This document shows positions 50,601 through 63,268 of a stretch of 64,000 nt of DNA, piece after piece. This DNA is from Oxyruncus cristatus (taxonomy: Eukaryota > Chordata > Aves > Passeriformes > Cotingidae): NCBI GenBank assembly GCA_013399855.1, contig VXAY01004360.1:2409011-2473010 (forward strand). Reading direction: 5' to 3'. A model generated the notes under the pieces. It searched no databases. It saw only the letters and a program-made list of their open reading frames with translations, and was not told the DNA's origin. The translations under genes and the position numbers were made by a program. The first letter of the stretch is position 1, and each line of letters opens with the position of its first letter.

Positions 50601-53600
50601 TGTCACTCTTCAAGAGCTGGCTCTGCCAGGCTGGGCAGCCACGGCACCTGTCATCTCACATTAAAACTGGGGACATTTGAGGGACAGAGTGAAATGTAAG
50701 CTGCAACCTGAGCGGGGCCACACCGTCCTCCACGGGTGCTCTTGAATTGTGTCTCCTCTGTGTAGGACAGCCTGGGCTGCTGCAAGTAGGATATGGCTTT
50801 TCCACGTGTGCACGCATCCCACGCTTGCAGCAGCAACAGCTGGAGAGCATCAGCCTCATGGCCACCACCAGCAGATTTCAGCTCTGGCTCTCCCTTTGGG
50901 AGAATATCAGCTCCAAATTATCATCAGCCAGCTCACAAAAACTTAGCTTTTCAACTCTTTCATCCTCTCTTCCTTCATATATACAGAGAGATACAGGTCT
51001 AGATATATATTTTAAAAGCCTACTGATTTAGATGAGCACAGACATAAAATCAATTCCTGAGCCTATGGTCTAACCACACCTTCCTGACCTGTATGGTCTA
51101 TAATGGAAAAGTCAGTACTAAAATTAAAAGTGTTGTTAACTTCCAAATGGCACTTTCTGTTGTTTTATGTCTGGCATAACTGACCAAATGGGACATGTTC
51201 ACTTTTAATGTTGGTTTTATTTATTTTTCCAACAGTATTTCTTTAGTACTTTTTCCTTTTATATGACATATTAATACATAATTCAGTGGTTTTATGTCTC
51301 CCTGCACAGCCTGCATGATTTCTGGTGCTATTGAACAGTACTATTTATGACCAAATGGCCAAAATGTCTTTTTTTTTATTAATCTTTTCTAGTCATGTTT
51401 GTTCTTTTATTTTCTTGGCATTTTCTGAGCCTGCCAGAATGCTTAGCTCCCCAATTTCCTGCCTGGAACAGCTCACCCCAAAGGGTCAGAATTTGCATGT
51501 TTACCAAGGAAAATCAGTCAGTCCAAAAGAGGTTGAAAATACAGCGGGTCATCAACGTTCAAAGAGATGTTATCAGTAAAGGTCCTCTTGCATCATTGTG
51601 ACATGTGAGGGGACGCACATAAGCATGTGAACCAGATACCCCCTTTAAGAGCAGCAGCTACATTTCCCAAGCCAGCCACCCCCAGGCACCAGTCCACCTC
51701 AGTCTTGATGTGCCGCCTTCCTGGGGCACTGAAACCAATGTAGCACTTTGGGCTGCAAGCCCAGCTCAGTGGGCAGCTGAAACCAAGCACCAGCTCCTTT
51801 GTAAACATTTGTTTCAAGCATGTCTGGCTTGGTTATCTGCGTCTAGCGTGCACTTTTTAATTGAGTAATTACTTTATCCATAGGTTAAGCACTTACTGAA
51901 TCCAGTCATTGTATCACCACATAGTCAGTACGTGGTATATATGCTTATATGCCATTTCTGGGATATTTTTCATCTGTACATCCTCCTCAGCCAATAGCAG
52001 AGGACATAGAGACCTTCATTAGCCCTTTTATGGACTACAGACATCCTGCTTGTTAGTCTACTATCTAGCTGCTTATCAGTCACATTCTCAAGCTCTCATT
52101 ATTTTACTTTCACACTGCTTTAATTAGCTCTGCATTTTTCAGGCATTCGTAGCCTTGCTTCAGTCTACATGCACAGATTTTACAGAAAGGAGGTCCCAAT
52201 ACTGATGCCATAAATGCAAGTCTGTTAAAGGTGACCTGTAAAGGATTGTTATTAAAAGAGGCTTAGAAGTTTATTTTGCTTATTTTTATTTCCTTCATGT
52301 AAAGGCTGCTTCTCCTCTGGGCCCTCTGAACATTGCCAGAGAACAAATCCTGCTCACCCACCTGGTGCAAATAATTTCAGGTAGCTGCTCACAAAAGGTG
52401 AACAGGATTCAACTGGGGTCAGACAAGGAGGATGCTTTCTTCCTTGTTCCATTTCTTGCGGATATATTTCCTCTTTTTCCATAATTTTAAGGTATGGCCT
52501 CAAATGTTCTTCAGAACATACCTTCCAACTTACACACAAGAGGGAGAATTATTTGGAAACATCAGGGAGAAATCTGTCTACTGCTTTCTCTGAGGTCTAA
52601 GGTTTCTTTCTCATAACCAAGCCTTTATGATAATAAGATAGGATGCTGGAAAGTCCATTGCACCTTGAAAGGCCTGCAATGGTAAGGACAAGTGTGAACA
52701 TACAAGCTGGACTTTAACTATTGTCAATGCAGGAGGAGCCACTGCCTTGCAATCTGATTCTGTTCACCAACAATCCTTTTCATTTTTCTTGTGGAACAGT
52801 GGAAAAACTAATAAGCAAAGTATGCTGCTGCTAAGGAACAGACTCATCATCAGCACCATGAACTCACAGTAAACAAGAAACCCAGCAAATTAAGAGCAGC
52901 CATTACTTCACACGTATTGCTCCTCTAAGAAGACTGAATTCTTGTGAGTTCTTAGTGGTCCATTCCTAGCGTCTTGTTTCTTTCTTTCAGCTCTATTGAC
53001 CTCTTTTGTAATAATTTCTGAGTTTTCCCAGGATCGCACCAGTTCTCAATACAGCTTTCCTCTCTCAGTCCAAACCACCTGCACCTTTCAATGCATCCAT
53101 CACTCTTCCTGTTCTCCCTACACTGGAGCTCACACCAGTTTACACAATTCTATGGGCTGATATTTCAAGTATTTCTCTCCTTATGAAATTGAGGCAACCT
53201 GCAACTCATTTAATCAGCTGTTCCACCTTACTCAGCGATAAGCATCTGCCAGCATAGAGAACAAGATGTGGAATGTAGATAAAAACATGAGATTAATTCT
53301 ATGTTACCTCTCTGTATTTTAAGAAAACAAATCATATTTAGTATTTCATTCATACAATGCATCCTCCTACTATGCTCATTACTATCTTTCTCTTGTTAAT
53401 ATCATTAAAAGCCATGACCTATACCTGGGCATTCCAGTTCCATGTTGCTCGAATTTTAAATGCTTTTTATGAAAACCTTCCCTAACTATAACTGTGGTCT
53501 GCCAGGGAGGTCCATTAAAATTGTTACTTCGAGAGGTTTCATCAGTCTGCCATAAAAATTTGCTCCAGACTGAGCACAGCTAAAAGGTACTCCCATTCCC

Positions 53601-54286
53601 ACACCAGTACTATGCAGAAGCAGAGTCTCGTTTTATCACCCCTTCACTTTCAAAATACAGCCAGAGAACACTGAAAGTAGATCAGACAACAACACCTGCA
53701 GTGTGGTGCCCACTACCTCCCAGTCTAAGATCACACTTTTAGTCTCCCGTAACTTTTCCCAATTTCTCTGTTGAGACTTAAAGACTTTGAAGGTGAGTTG
53801 CTGTATCTTAGAAACTGAAAAGCCATATTAAAACTTTAACAATGAGATGTCAGCTGCTGCCACAAATGACATAAAAGAGAACAGCATTGTTTTGCTAGTA
53901 ATGACAGTGGTTCCCATGCATTTCTCCTCCACAGGGTGCAGGACTGCTCCACTAAGAGACTTTAGCAGCACTCTCTATTTTACTGCAGGGATCAGTTGGC
54001 TTGACAGAGAGAGAAAAGCATCACCCAGGAATAAGAGAGGTGCCTTTTGCTATTACCATGAAGATCCACACACATTTGGCCAAGTTATAAACCACAGGTG
54101 GTCACTAACTGTGTGTTCCTCATTTTCTGGATGCCTGACTTGAAACCCTGGGGGCTGATTTGCAAAGTGCTGAGTGCTGGAAGCTGTAATGAAGTCTCTG
54201 GGAGCTGTGCTTTGAGCATATATCGAGCTATAAAAACACTAAGTACTCTGAAATATCAAACTGGGGCTCCAAAATCAGTGGGTCCT
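47611..54286. other. Unique noncoding sequence
   Basis: This holds the longest open frame of the window, 232 codons at 49982-50680 (+). It overlaps 185- and 110-codon frames on the other strand in a GC-richer patch (about 49.8-50.9 kb). Its translation has no domain, signal peptide or repeat that I recognise. A G-rich then A-rich purine stretch lies near 49181-49219. No interspersed repeat is recognised across these 6.7 kb. Confidence 0.5.
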
Positions 54287-54410
54287 TTGACCTTAATCTC
54301 CCTGTAACTCAGCTCCCCATCTGTAAAATGGGAATACTGTCCCCCTCTTGTCTCACAGGGGTGCTGTGAATTTGAATCCACATGCGTCTATAAAGTACTC
54401 AAATGTTCTG
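54287..54410 (+). repeat. MIR-type SINE, forward orientation
   Basis: 'tgaccttaatctccctgtaa' (MIR 'tgaccttgggcaagttactt') is followed by CTCAGCTCCCCATCTGTAAA and ATGGGAATACTG. GGGGTGCTGTGAATTTGAAT and 'ctataaagtactcaaatg' (for 'gtaaagcgcttagaa') come next. Order and spacing match the MIR core and 3' part very well. The tRNA-like head upstream is not clear, so this is a 5'-truncated or eroded copy. It is the best preserved MIR in the window. Confidence 0.82.
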
Positions 54411-56152
54411 CTGAGAGCACAGCTGAAACACCCGAGAGCAAATCAATAATTTTGTATTCAGTACACCGTTTGAATGATGTGAGGTAAATAAGGCCTGGGC
54501 CACACTTCGACTGATATGGCCAGATGTCTCTGAGCATCATGCAGTGGTGGAAAAAAAATAAATATAAGCTAGTGTAATTAAAGACTGTCTTGTAATGTGT
54601 TTACACAGGGGACCAGAGTTGCGGTTATGTGGGCAACTTTAGCTTTGGCCTTTCCAGAGCAAGAAAAATAACATTGCTACTGAGGGATGGCGTACAGTGA
54701 ATTCTGACACTCAACACTACACAGGAGGTAGGTGGAAAGTGCAATGATAAATACATCTCACAAAATGTGTAAGTTAAAGATCATTATTCAGGGGGGAAAG
54801 CAGAGCTAAGACACACTGGAGTGAAGGATGCCTGCAGAGCCGTTATTCACTGCTGCTGCATTAGGATACTGCTCTTAATTACATAATCGTATATTTTGCC
54901 TTGGGAACCCTTGCCTCAGCACAAACTGCATTTCTTCAATATTTTGTTTGTATTCTTCTATGTACTTGCCTAGCTCTTATTCTGCTGCACATTATTCAGT
55001 CCCTGCTATGAAGACAGAACTGTTAACCTCTGCATGAGTTCCTTGTGGCTCTGGCACTAATTCACAGTTAATTTACTTCCATGGTACATAGAGGCAAGTC
55101 ACAGGGATATTAAGCTAAAAGGAACCACTAATTTGGGACTCAATTTGATTTTTTGGAGGGGGTTGAAGGCTTTGTCAATCAATGCAGTGGCCATTTGCCG
55201 GTAGCAGTCAAATTCTTAAACTCAAGAACCTGAGGTGCTATTCCAGGTACTCCAGAGCAGAGTGGGAGGCATTTGCTAAGATGGACAGGAATAACTGTAT
55301 TTACTACACAACACAAGACTATCTGCTCTAATATGTCCAGCCTCTCCCTCACAGTCCCTCTCCGTTCACCAAGGTGCTTCCTTCCTCCGTTCCTCAGGCA
55401 CTTTAACACAGGCAATTAATTCCCGCCTGGCAAGACAGGTCCACAGCTCCATCCCCTGTGTATTCCTCAAAACCTGCCTGATCCCACACATGCTGCCCCA
55501 GCCTGTGTCACCTGAGGAATGTTTACTGAATTTATACATGCTGCAGATTTTCAAAAACTGAAGAATTTCGCTAAATTTATCAAAGCAGAGAGAAAGTTTC
55601 AGAAGATATTCCTCCAAAAACAGTGTAATCCCCTACTTAAAATACTGTCTTTCAGTCCTGCCTGGTGATGGTAGGTCTTTGCAAAGAAAAAAACCCAGAA
55701 TTTAGCATGTCATTTTCCCTTAACCCTGCTAAAAATTACTTTTCCTGAGAATGATGAACTTCACTGTGCAACACACACCCAGTAAAGAAAATTTCAGCCC
55801 AAATCAAGGTTTGTGGAATAGAAGCAAACATATTTCATAAAAAAGGATGAAAGGAATGAAATAAAAAGCCTTTTAATAAGGAGAGCTAAGCAGAGATTGC
55901 AGCCTCATCAGTTATCTATGTTATAGAACCTTACAAGACTCAACTGTGCTGTAAAAAGCAGAGTTTTTAAAGACACTTTTTTGGGGGTCATCTCATAGGT
56001 GTGTTGTGTATCAGAAACATTGCACTCCACCTTATGAATAGATCCAATTTCATTACTGAGCTCTGGCATTTTACTGGTGTGCCTGGATCATGCTGAATAT
56101 AATATGTTAGAGGGTGAAAGAAGTTTTTGCCTCTTCCAGTAAGAGGCTGATA
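54411..56152. other. Unique noncoding sequence
   Basis: No frame of note is present (84 codons at most) and no repeat family is recognised. The segment at 54.46-54.72 kb is unique, with a GGCCTGGGCCACAC word, and could be conserved, but there is no direct evidence. Confidence 0.5.
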
Positions 56153-56246
56153 AAAAAATAAAAAAGAAAGGAAGAAAAGAAAAAGAAAAAGGAAAGAAAT
56201 AAAAATAAATAAATAAATAGGGGGGAAAAGGAAAAAAATGGGAGGC
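56153..56246 (+). repeat. Polypurine low-complexity tract
   Basis: Apart from a few Ts, about 90 bases are A or G on the + strand: A-rich with GGAAG units, (AAAT)n near 56200-56219, then a G6 run and GGAAAA units. The reverse strand therefore reads as a long phenylalanine/leucine-rich open frame, which is an artefact of composition. Confidence 0.8.
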
Positions 56247-57765
56247 ATGTAATAGAGTTTCATTGGTAGGTTTGATGTAGCCAGCCAGCAGGATTCAATG
56301 TCATTGGAGTGCAACACCCAGTGTTTCCTGTTAGTTTAAAACAATAAATTTAAAAAAACCCCTCGTTTATTAACTCAACAATTTGCCCTCCAGAGCTGAT
56401 TGTCATCCACATTCAGTTGTTCTGACATAGCACAACCACAACACTCGCAAAGTACTTCAGAACAATTACAGTACTGGGGGGAAAAAAAAAGTCCAAATTG
56501 TTTTCTTTTTCACACGATGGATAAATGAGCAGTGTGAAACTACAGGTTTAGATTTTACACAAGTGCAAGTAAAATTTCCTGGTTTCCTCTGGTGCATAAT
56601 GAGAAGTAAAGCATCATCTCATCCTTGATTAAATTTCTCTTTACATTTCATGTTTTTTGGGGGAAAGATTACCTTCAGATCTCAAAGGAAAGCCCATCAA
56701 ACCACAGATCCCCAAGGCATCCAGCCCCACGTGGTCTTTGCACATGGGCTCGGACCCAGCCAGTTTGCAGCCACAAACTCGCCATAGGCAAGTCTCTTGC
56801 TACACCAAAGGGGTGGGAAAGTACTCATACCTCCGTGATCACCAGCCATGGACATTTCTTGGGGGAAGATTTGGGCTCCTGGCAATGACATGGCTGCCCA
56901 CACATCACCTGCAATGGCTGTATACAATGATAAATGTTTCAGAGGGGAAATACAGTTGAAAGACAGAAGACAGAGAGGAACAGCTTGGCTTTTCTACATT
57001 GTGTGATGTGATGGCAGAGAAAGAAATAGTTAACCCCACAACAGCTCAGTAAGTCAAGCTTTCTGTCTTTCTTCTATCTCCTTGGTTTTTGCTTTTGTTA
57101 AGTTGGCTCTTTACACCAGTTATTGCTATGGTTAAACTCAACCGATGTCTTATCTGCCTTCTACTACTTATCCAAGTTACACAAGTGCCACCGCTCTGGG
57201 GCTTGTTAGATAAGGACAGAAAGGGAAGGAGCTTGAAGACAAGCACAATGCAAAATGTGTGGATGCTTTGAGTAATCATTTCCTTGCCTTGTGGAAAACA
57301 GTCACCCCTCTACCCTCCAACCCCGTATCAAATTTTAACCTTGAAAATAAAGATTTCACAGACAAAAAAACCACTTAAATAGCCAACTGTTTTGATGCTT
57401 CACTTCTTCAGAAATAAGCTGTTGTCTTTGATGTATTTATTATACCACATCTGTCTTCTAAATCACAGAGCAATATCAACATCTAGCTTTTCCCATAAAT
57501 TATAAACATATAAGTAATTTTTCTGAATTTTACAAGTGAAAATGTCACCATCTCAATATCTATCTTTGGCATGTATACTATTGTATATATTTTACTTCCC
57601 CTCCCCCTCCTCCAGAAAAAGACAGAACAAATACTCAAAACCATTGGAAAAAAGATGAGCTGCTATTAACATTATGTTCAGACTAAGCAGAAGTTTGTGA
57701 TATTAGATGCCATTCCCCTTACCCCATCCCCCACTCTTACCACGTAGAGGTGATCTTCATCTCAG
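56247..57765. other. Unique noncoding sequence
   Basis: Short frames only (100 codons at 56657-56959 +, overlapped by others). No repeat family or regulatory structure stands out. Confidence 0.5.
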
Positions 57766-57829
57766 GGGGGAAAAAAAGAGGAAAAAAAAAAAAAAAGAAA
57801 AGATAGGTGAGGAAAGAAAAGACTGCATC
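57766..57829 (+). repeat. Polypurine low-complexity tract
   Basis: G6 followed by long A runs and GGAAAG-type units, nearly all purine on the + strand, with a single T-A step inside. Confidence 0.75.
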
Positions 57830-57839
57830 TTTGAGACAA

Positions 57840-58215
57840 ATTTTACAGCCCTCTGAATGATATGTGCACTTTTTATGTTTATGAAACCACCATCTAGCGA
57901 AAAATAGCTGCCTAATATTTTGACACGAAGGTCATTTGAAAGTTTTACTGCCTGCAAGCCTGATCCATTTTGTTGACAAAAGGCTCTCTCAGGGCTCTTT
58001 AAGGTGTCCCAGCCTGCTCGACTTTCTCTCTGTCTAGCATTTCTATTTCCCCTCCTCACCCCCTCCCATCAGACTAATTACCAGCTCATTAAGGCTGTCC
58101 TAATGAATTATGTTACAGCATTAGAAAGGGCTTGGAATAAATGCTCATTTAGGTACAAGAGGAGGGACAGAGAGATTCCTACTTGTGTCAACCTTGCCAG
58201 CTGAAGCTAACTTGA
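57840..58215. promoter_or_regulatory. Candidate conserved noncoding element (homeodomain-motif cluster)
   Basis: Repeat-free sequence with a dense group of homeodomain-type cores within 36 bp: TAATTA at 58075-58080, ATTA at 58088-58091, TAAT at 58101-58104 and ATTA at 58107-58110. It has no coding potential and is bordered by a polypurine tract on the left. The texture (AT-rich, few CpGs, low repeat content) is like vertebrate developmental enhancers, but this rests on impression and motif clustering and not on alignment. Confidence 0.25.
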
Positions 58216-59139
58216 TCTGACCACATTCAACACCCAGGCCTCCTGCCTCCCCCCCACACACACATAGAATCATAAATATTTCAGCTGAAATGAATTTTAG
58301 ATTGATATAAACATGCTCTTGGGAGGAATTGGCTTCCTAATGCCATAGGAAGAGAAATGCTCGGGAAGGTTATACTGTGTGCACATCTAAGCTTGTGCTC
58401 TATGAGCTGTGATGCCTGCATCTGCAAAGGGCTGAAGAGTAACAGGGGGTGGGGAATGTTCTCCCCTTGTTCAGCGCTATCAGGCAGAAAGGCAAATGGA
58501 CTCAGTGCTGGACAGCACTTATTAATTAAAAGCAGTTCTGCTATATTTTGCATGACTTAAGATGGAAGCTAAGCAGAAGAGATTCTATTTAAGATTACTC
58601 CACACTGCATTGGGAAATTGTTCCCATTTCTCATACAGAAGAGTAGCATTGGCTTCACAAAGAATTCTGTAACCCAACCAAAACTGGGAGCTGCAGAGGT
58701 GAGTGAGGCGGTCCAGCTCTGAGCTGTGAACTGGATTCTTAACCTGCTGCTTTCTCAGCCAGAGCTCTGTCAAAGACCCCTCACCACCTTCCATGTTCAG
58801 CTTGGATAACTGAGGTTCTAACACTCAACTGTACCATTTCTGAAAAGTAGATCTTGTATTTTATTAACGTCTTGATATTATTCCATTAAACAGATATATA
58901 TTGGCACCTGGGCAGTGGCTCTGGCTCTCCAGAAGGATTTTTACGGTCTGCGAGACCCCCTCATGCATGCTTGCTTTTCTCCTCATTGAGTCTTTTGGTG
59001 CAAGTAGGTGTAAGTGACTACAGAAATGTAAGGACAAAGGTACCAGAACTTTTTCCCTGAGACAGCCATGATAAAAAAACAAACCAACAAAAATGTCCCT
59101 CAAAAAGGCCTTAATTTCCTCAAAATGTACCACCAATAT
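58216..59139. other. Unique noncoding sequence
   Basis: Contains a short CCCCCCACACACACA run near 58250. AGAATCATA near 58265 only faintly recalls a CR1 terminus. Frames reach 90 codons at most and none is convincing. Confidence 0.5.
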
Positions 59140-59720
59140 TAGTTTTCACTATATGCAGATGAGGTTTCCAACTATGGTTAAGGTAGCAATATGCACACAC
59201 TAAAATCAGGTCTGTACAAATATATGCTAAATGTACAAATTAACATAAGATAGCTGAACATGGGACAGATAAGAATTTACTCATCTACTTTTTGAAAGCT
59301 CTAATTACTGTCAGACTTCAGTGAATAATCATTAAAAGTAGATCAGTTAATACAATGGCGTCTATTATTGTGCTTATAGGTAACTTTGTTTTCCAAGTGC
59401 TTCACCAGAAAGAGTCGCAGACATCAGAAAATGCTCATTTTTAAGAAATCTTTCACCTGTGCTATATTGCATTTTTAACGGCTTCATTAGCACTCAGCAA
59501 GAGTAAATACACATGGAAACCTATGAGCTGACATTTCCATGCAGACCTCGAAACCTTTTTAGTCGTAAAGGTAATAATTTAAGCTGTCTCTTGGAATAAG
59601 AGGCCACACAAATTCAGAGCTTTCGTACTTTAAAACCTGTCAATAACCGGCTACATTTTAGGAATAATTAAACTGGCTTTAAGGAGTGTGCACACCTAAG
59701 AGCAGTTACTTTCCGGATGG
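59140..59720. promoter_or_regulatory. Candidate conserved noncoding element
   Basis: Repeat-free and rich in short developmental-type motifs, including TAATTA at 59665-59670, several ATTA/TAAT words and a CACCTG E-box near 59454. No open frame of note is present. As with its neighbours, the call rests on motif content and absence of repeats and needs an alignment to other amniotes. Confidence 0.25.
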
Positions 59721-62700
59721 AACTGGACTGCAACACACTTTATTTCTTTTTAAAAACATACACCCTCCAGGATTTAGGAGATGCCACAAGCTAACCTGTA
59801 TTTTATGCCTGTTCCTAATCTTCCAGTCATAAAAATTAATAGTAATTACATGCAAACTTGTGCATACAGCTCCCTGCATTACACAGACAAAAGTATATAT
59901 GTTGTACAAACAAACAAAAATATTAGGCAGGCATTTTCCACACTAAGAGACAACCTAGCAGCCAAGCAGTAGATTATTCTTATCACTCTTTTGCAGTAAA
60001 GCAGGAGAGAGAAGACAAGCACACATAAGGCAATTTCTGCCAGAGCAGCAGATGACAGAGCTGTTGCAGGACAAACAAAAAAATACAGTAAATTTTCCTT
60101 TACCCAAAACACCCCTTCCTCATCACAAGTTTCTTGACCCTTTTTTTTGGTTGTTGTAGGTTTTTTTAATTGTGGGCCTGTTTGAAATTTTTTTTTCCTT
60201 CTCTTATAAAAAGACAAAGAACTGGCTGGTAAGGGTGTGGAGAAGGGAGGTGGAAGGGAGAGATTGTCCCTTTTCCCCCTTTGGGGGGTAGGTGCAGCAT
60301 GCCAGCAGTGTGCCAGAAGGCATCCTGCCCCTGACAGCAAGGCTGATGGGTGAATTGGGCGGCTGCAGTATCAGCTGGGGCCATCGGCACGTCCCGCTTC
60401 CTATCAGTGCTGTGCCTGGCAGCTGGGGAGATACATTTAGATAAAGCAGCCAGCAATCGTTGATAACAAGTCCCTCAAATGTCAGGCAGCACAAAGGGCA
60501 GCATTGATTGCTGCTGTACAGCCCGCCTTTCCTTTTCTTTGGTGCTCTATTTTCCCCCCTCTTTTTAATATAGCAAAGGCTCTGGCTGGGATAATCTGCC
60601 TGCAGAAAAGGCCATTGTGCTGCTACATGTATTGTGTTACTCACTAAATAGAATTTATCAATGTTTCTCTGATTCCCTTTCCTTTCTCCTCCTCTTCCCC
60701 TCCATCCCCCAGCTGCTACCCAGCCTCTTCTTCACAGAGGTGGGCCTGATCCAGCAAAGGACAGACAGCCAGTCCTAGGTCAGACATATGGGATCTTTGA
60801 AATCTATGGTATAGATTTCCTCCTCTCTCCCACAGCTTTGGATGGGTGCCTGAAGCTTACACTCATCTCAGCTTTCATTTGTTTCTGACACAGAACAGAC
60901 ATAGCTGACATTTTGGGGCCATTTCATCCCAAAAGTTGAGCCAATCTGAAAATGCCAAGTATTTTGAATATCAGGCATTCAAGATATTCTCTCTTCTGAC
61001 CTACCCAGTTGAGCCCTGGAAACCTACAAAGCTCAAAGCCAACTTCTTGAGGTATGTAATGACATTTGCCAGAGGCTGCTGCCCCGGCCAGAAACACATC
61101 ACCTTCTGCCCTGAGACAGACAGGACTTTGCAACAAGAAGCAGCACCAGCATAAGACACACAATGTGAAGTGATAAACTGAAGGTGCATTTGACATCAAG
61201 GGCTCAATTACAACAATTGCTGATGCCTCTTGTGGTTCTCTTCAATTTTTCATTCTTAGCTTCTCTTTCCAGAAAATGAGGATAATGTATTGCCTACTCC
61301 CACATGCCAGCCATGAGCAGCAGGAGCCGTCCAGTCAGTGTTTACAAAGCAGAAGTCACCAGCAAGGTCAAGCAGTGACACATTTTCATCCCATTGTCCA
61401 GGGCTGAATTTCACCACAGTTCTCTTCTACTCCGTGCTTGAGAGAGGCAAAAGGGGACCCAGTCTGCAGCAAGAGTAGGGTCCTCAGCACTCTGGCACGT
61501 TCACTGCATTCACATCAACACACTCCCCCTCTCACTATCTTTCAAACTGATATGAATTTAAAGCCAAATCTTTGCTTCAATAATGAACAGGCTGTTCCCA
61601 GCTATTAAAAAAAAAAAAAAAATTACAATCCCCAAGACTTTATAATCATCATTTTAATTATTATAATTTTAGAATTCATGCTTCATCAATAATAGGGCTC
61701 AAACAAAAAGTATGGTGTCCCTAGAGAGATAAATGATAGTGCATTTTGTTTCATATGCTTGCTACAACTACAACTATTTGATCTGATGCATTTTTTACTT
61801 CTATATTTTCAGCATTGGTGTTTTGAATGTAAACCTCTCTGAGAATCCTTCTGAGGCCTGGAGGATTGTTCCCTGCACAGAAGCATTTCCTATACTCTGC
61901 TCTCTCATGCACGACTGAGGAGTTTGAAAGCATCCACCTCAAGGGCCACAGAGGTGACCACAGCTACAAAGAGCATCTCTGGGCAGCAGCTGCCCTGATG
62001 GGAAAGCAGAATGCTCCTAGGGAAGGTGCTCAGCACTAACACCTTTATCAGCTCCTGAAAGCAAAGAGTGCAAGAGGAGTCCTCAGGACAGATGACATGG
62101 GCAGGACCATGACATAGTGCACCTGTCCCTTCCTTCCAGCAAGGAACATCTTGTTCCCCATTTACCAGGGTAAGGCAACGTGATGTTTGTCCTCTGCTAA
62201 ACCACAGGTCTGCCTCACCAGATTCTGACAACAGCAGTAGCAGCTGCCTGGGGACAAGCACAGGTGTCATGGTGTGTTTGGGGGAAGCTCAGGGGCAGGC
62301 ACAGAGTTGTGCTTCTGCGCTATATTCTGCACTGTCTATCTGGAAGTTGCACTTGCAGCTCCCTTTAGAGGTGCTTAGCAGCTCCTAGCGTTTGTTTTTT
62401 TTCCTACTCTTTATTTGCCCTACCCCTTTTAAAGACAGTTTTACAGTGCAAGTAAAGTTCAGTGTTCCCCTTTTTAAAAAATAAATACTATTTTGATATA
62501 AGAAAAAAAGGTTGGCAGAAAAAAAAAAAAGGGTTTTCCCCATGAAAATGAGGATCAGCAGTTCCTGCAGCACAGTGATCTCTCATAGTTTTTCCTTCAA
62601 GTCTGGAAGTGAAGGGGACAGGAGAGAGTTTGTCTTTTCAGACACAGCTTCTTTGATCATCCTCATTCACTCTGGAGAATGGAATATTGAATTCCTTTTG

Positions 62701-63059
62701 CAGTCAGGCTGTACTTAAGCGCTTTTGAGTCTGGCTGCAGTTTGTGGACTTTGTGAAACATGAGTATCCCTCCCACCTCTCCTCTGCCTTTCTTCCCTGA
62801 CATAGGGATTTTCAAAGGGCATCATACTGCTTGACCTGAGAAATGGGATGTTCTAAAATGTCCATGGCCATTGATCACATACACATGGCCATGATAGGCA
62901 ACTAGGAAGAAGTACTGCAAGTGGAGGGCTGCATTCTCACCCCAAGCTCATGGGTGGAAGATATGGGAGAGGGAATTCATAGCCATACATTGCCCGGTAT
63001 AAACTGAGGCACAACCTTCATTACTAAAGTGAAAGGACCGGAAGAAAAAAAAAAAAAAA
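59721..63059. other. Unique noncoding sequence
   Basis: Includes overlapping minus-strand frames at 59879-60340 (153 codons) and 60204-60644 (146 codons), both compositional and without recognisable domains. A CCCCC-TTT-GGGGGG inverted repeat lies at 60275-60288. A runs occur at 61607-61622, near 62518-62530 and at 63045-63059. A candidate regulatory segment inside it is listed separately. Confidence 0.5.
60440..60660. promoter_or_regulatory. Weak candidate regulatory segment
   Basis: A short repeat-free segment with several SOX-like words (ACAAAG, ATTGATTG, CATTGTG) and a GGGATAATC word of OTX/bicoid type at 60588-60596. The density is only modestly above what AT-rich DNA gives by chance. 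Confidence 0.15.
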
Positions 63060-63196
63060 TCTTTTAAACTGTTACAATGCCATTTTTGGCAAGGGACAGT
63101 ATTTTCAATTATATTGAATATCTGTTAATGCTGATATAACCAACTCTGCCAGGTTTTCCATTGCAAACCATAAATTTCAGGAGTGTGTAAAACTCT

Positions 63197-63214
63197 GCTA
63201 TGCAAATGCATAGC
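63197..63214. promoter_or_regulatory. POU/octamer-type palindrome
   Basis: GCTATGCA-AA-TGCATAGC: the two 8-bp arms are exact reverse complements around an AA spacer. It contains the octamer ATGCAAAT at 63200-63207. Its core ATGCAAATGCAT differs at one base from ATGCATATGCAT, the palindromic MORE element on which POU factors dimerise. Confidence 0.45.
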
Positions 63215-63268
63215 CTGCGGTGAAACTTGGCAGATAAAGCTTCAGCTGGATAAAGGTTTTACAATAAT

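Noticed and set aside
55988..56317. Minus-strand 109-codon frame rich in Phe/Leu that looks like membrane segments
   Set aside because: The hydrophobic run is the translation of the polypurine tract and is purely compositional.
58262..58300. ATAGAATCATAAATATTTCA resembling a reversed CR1 terminus
   Set aside because: Only the first dozen bases fit. The diagnostic GGAAGGGACC block is absent.
59879..60340. Minus-strand 153-codon frame with a hydrophobic C-terminal part
   Set aside because: It overlaps another long frame on the same strand in a different phase, has low-complexity Lys/Thr stretches and resembles no known family.
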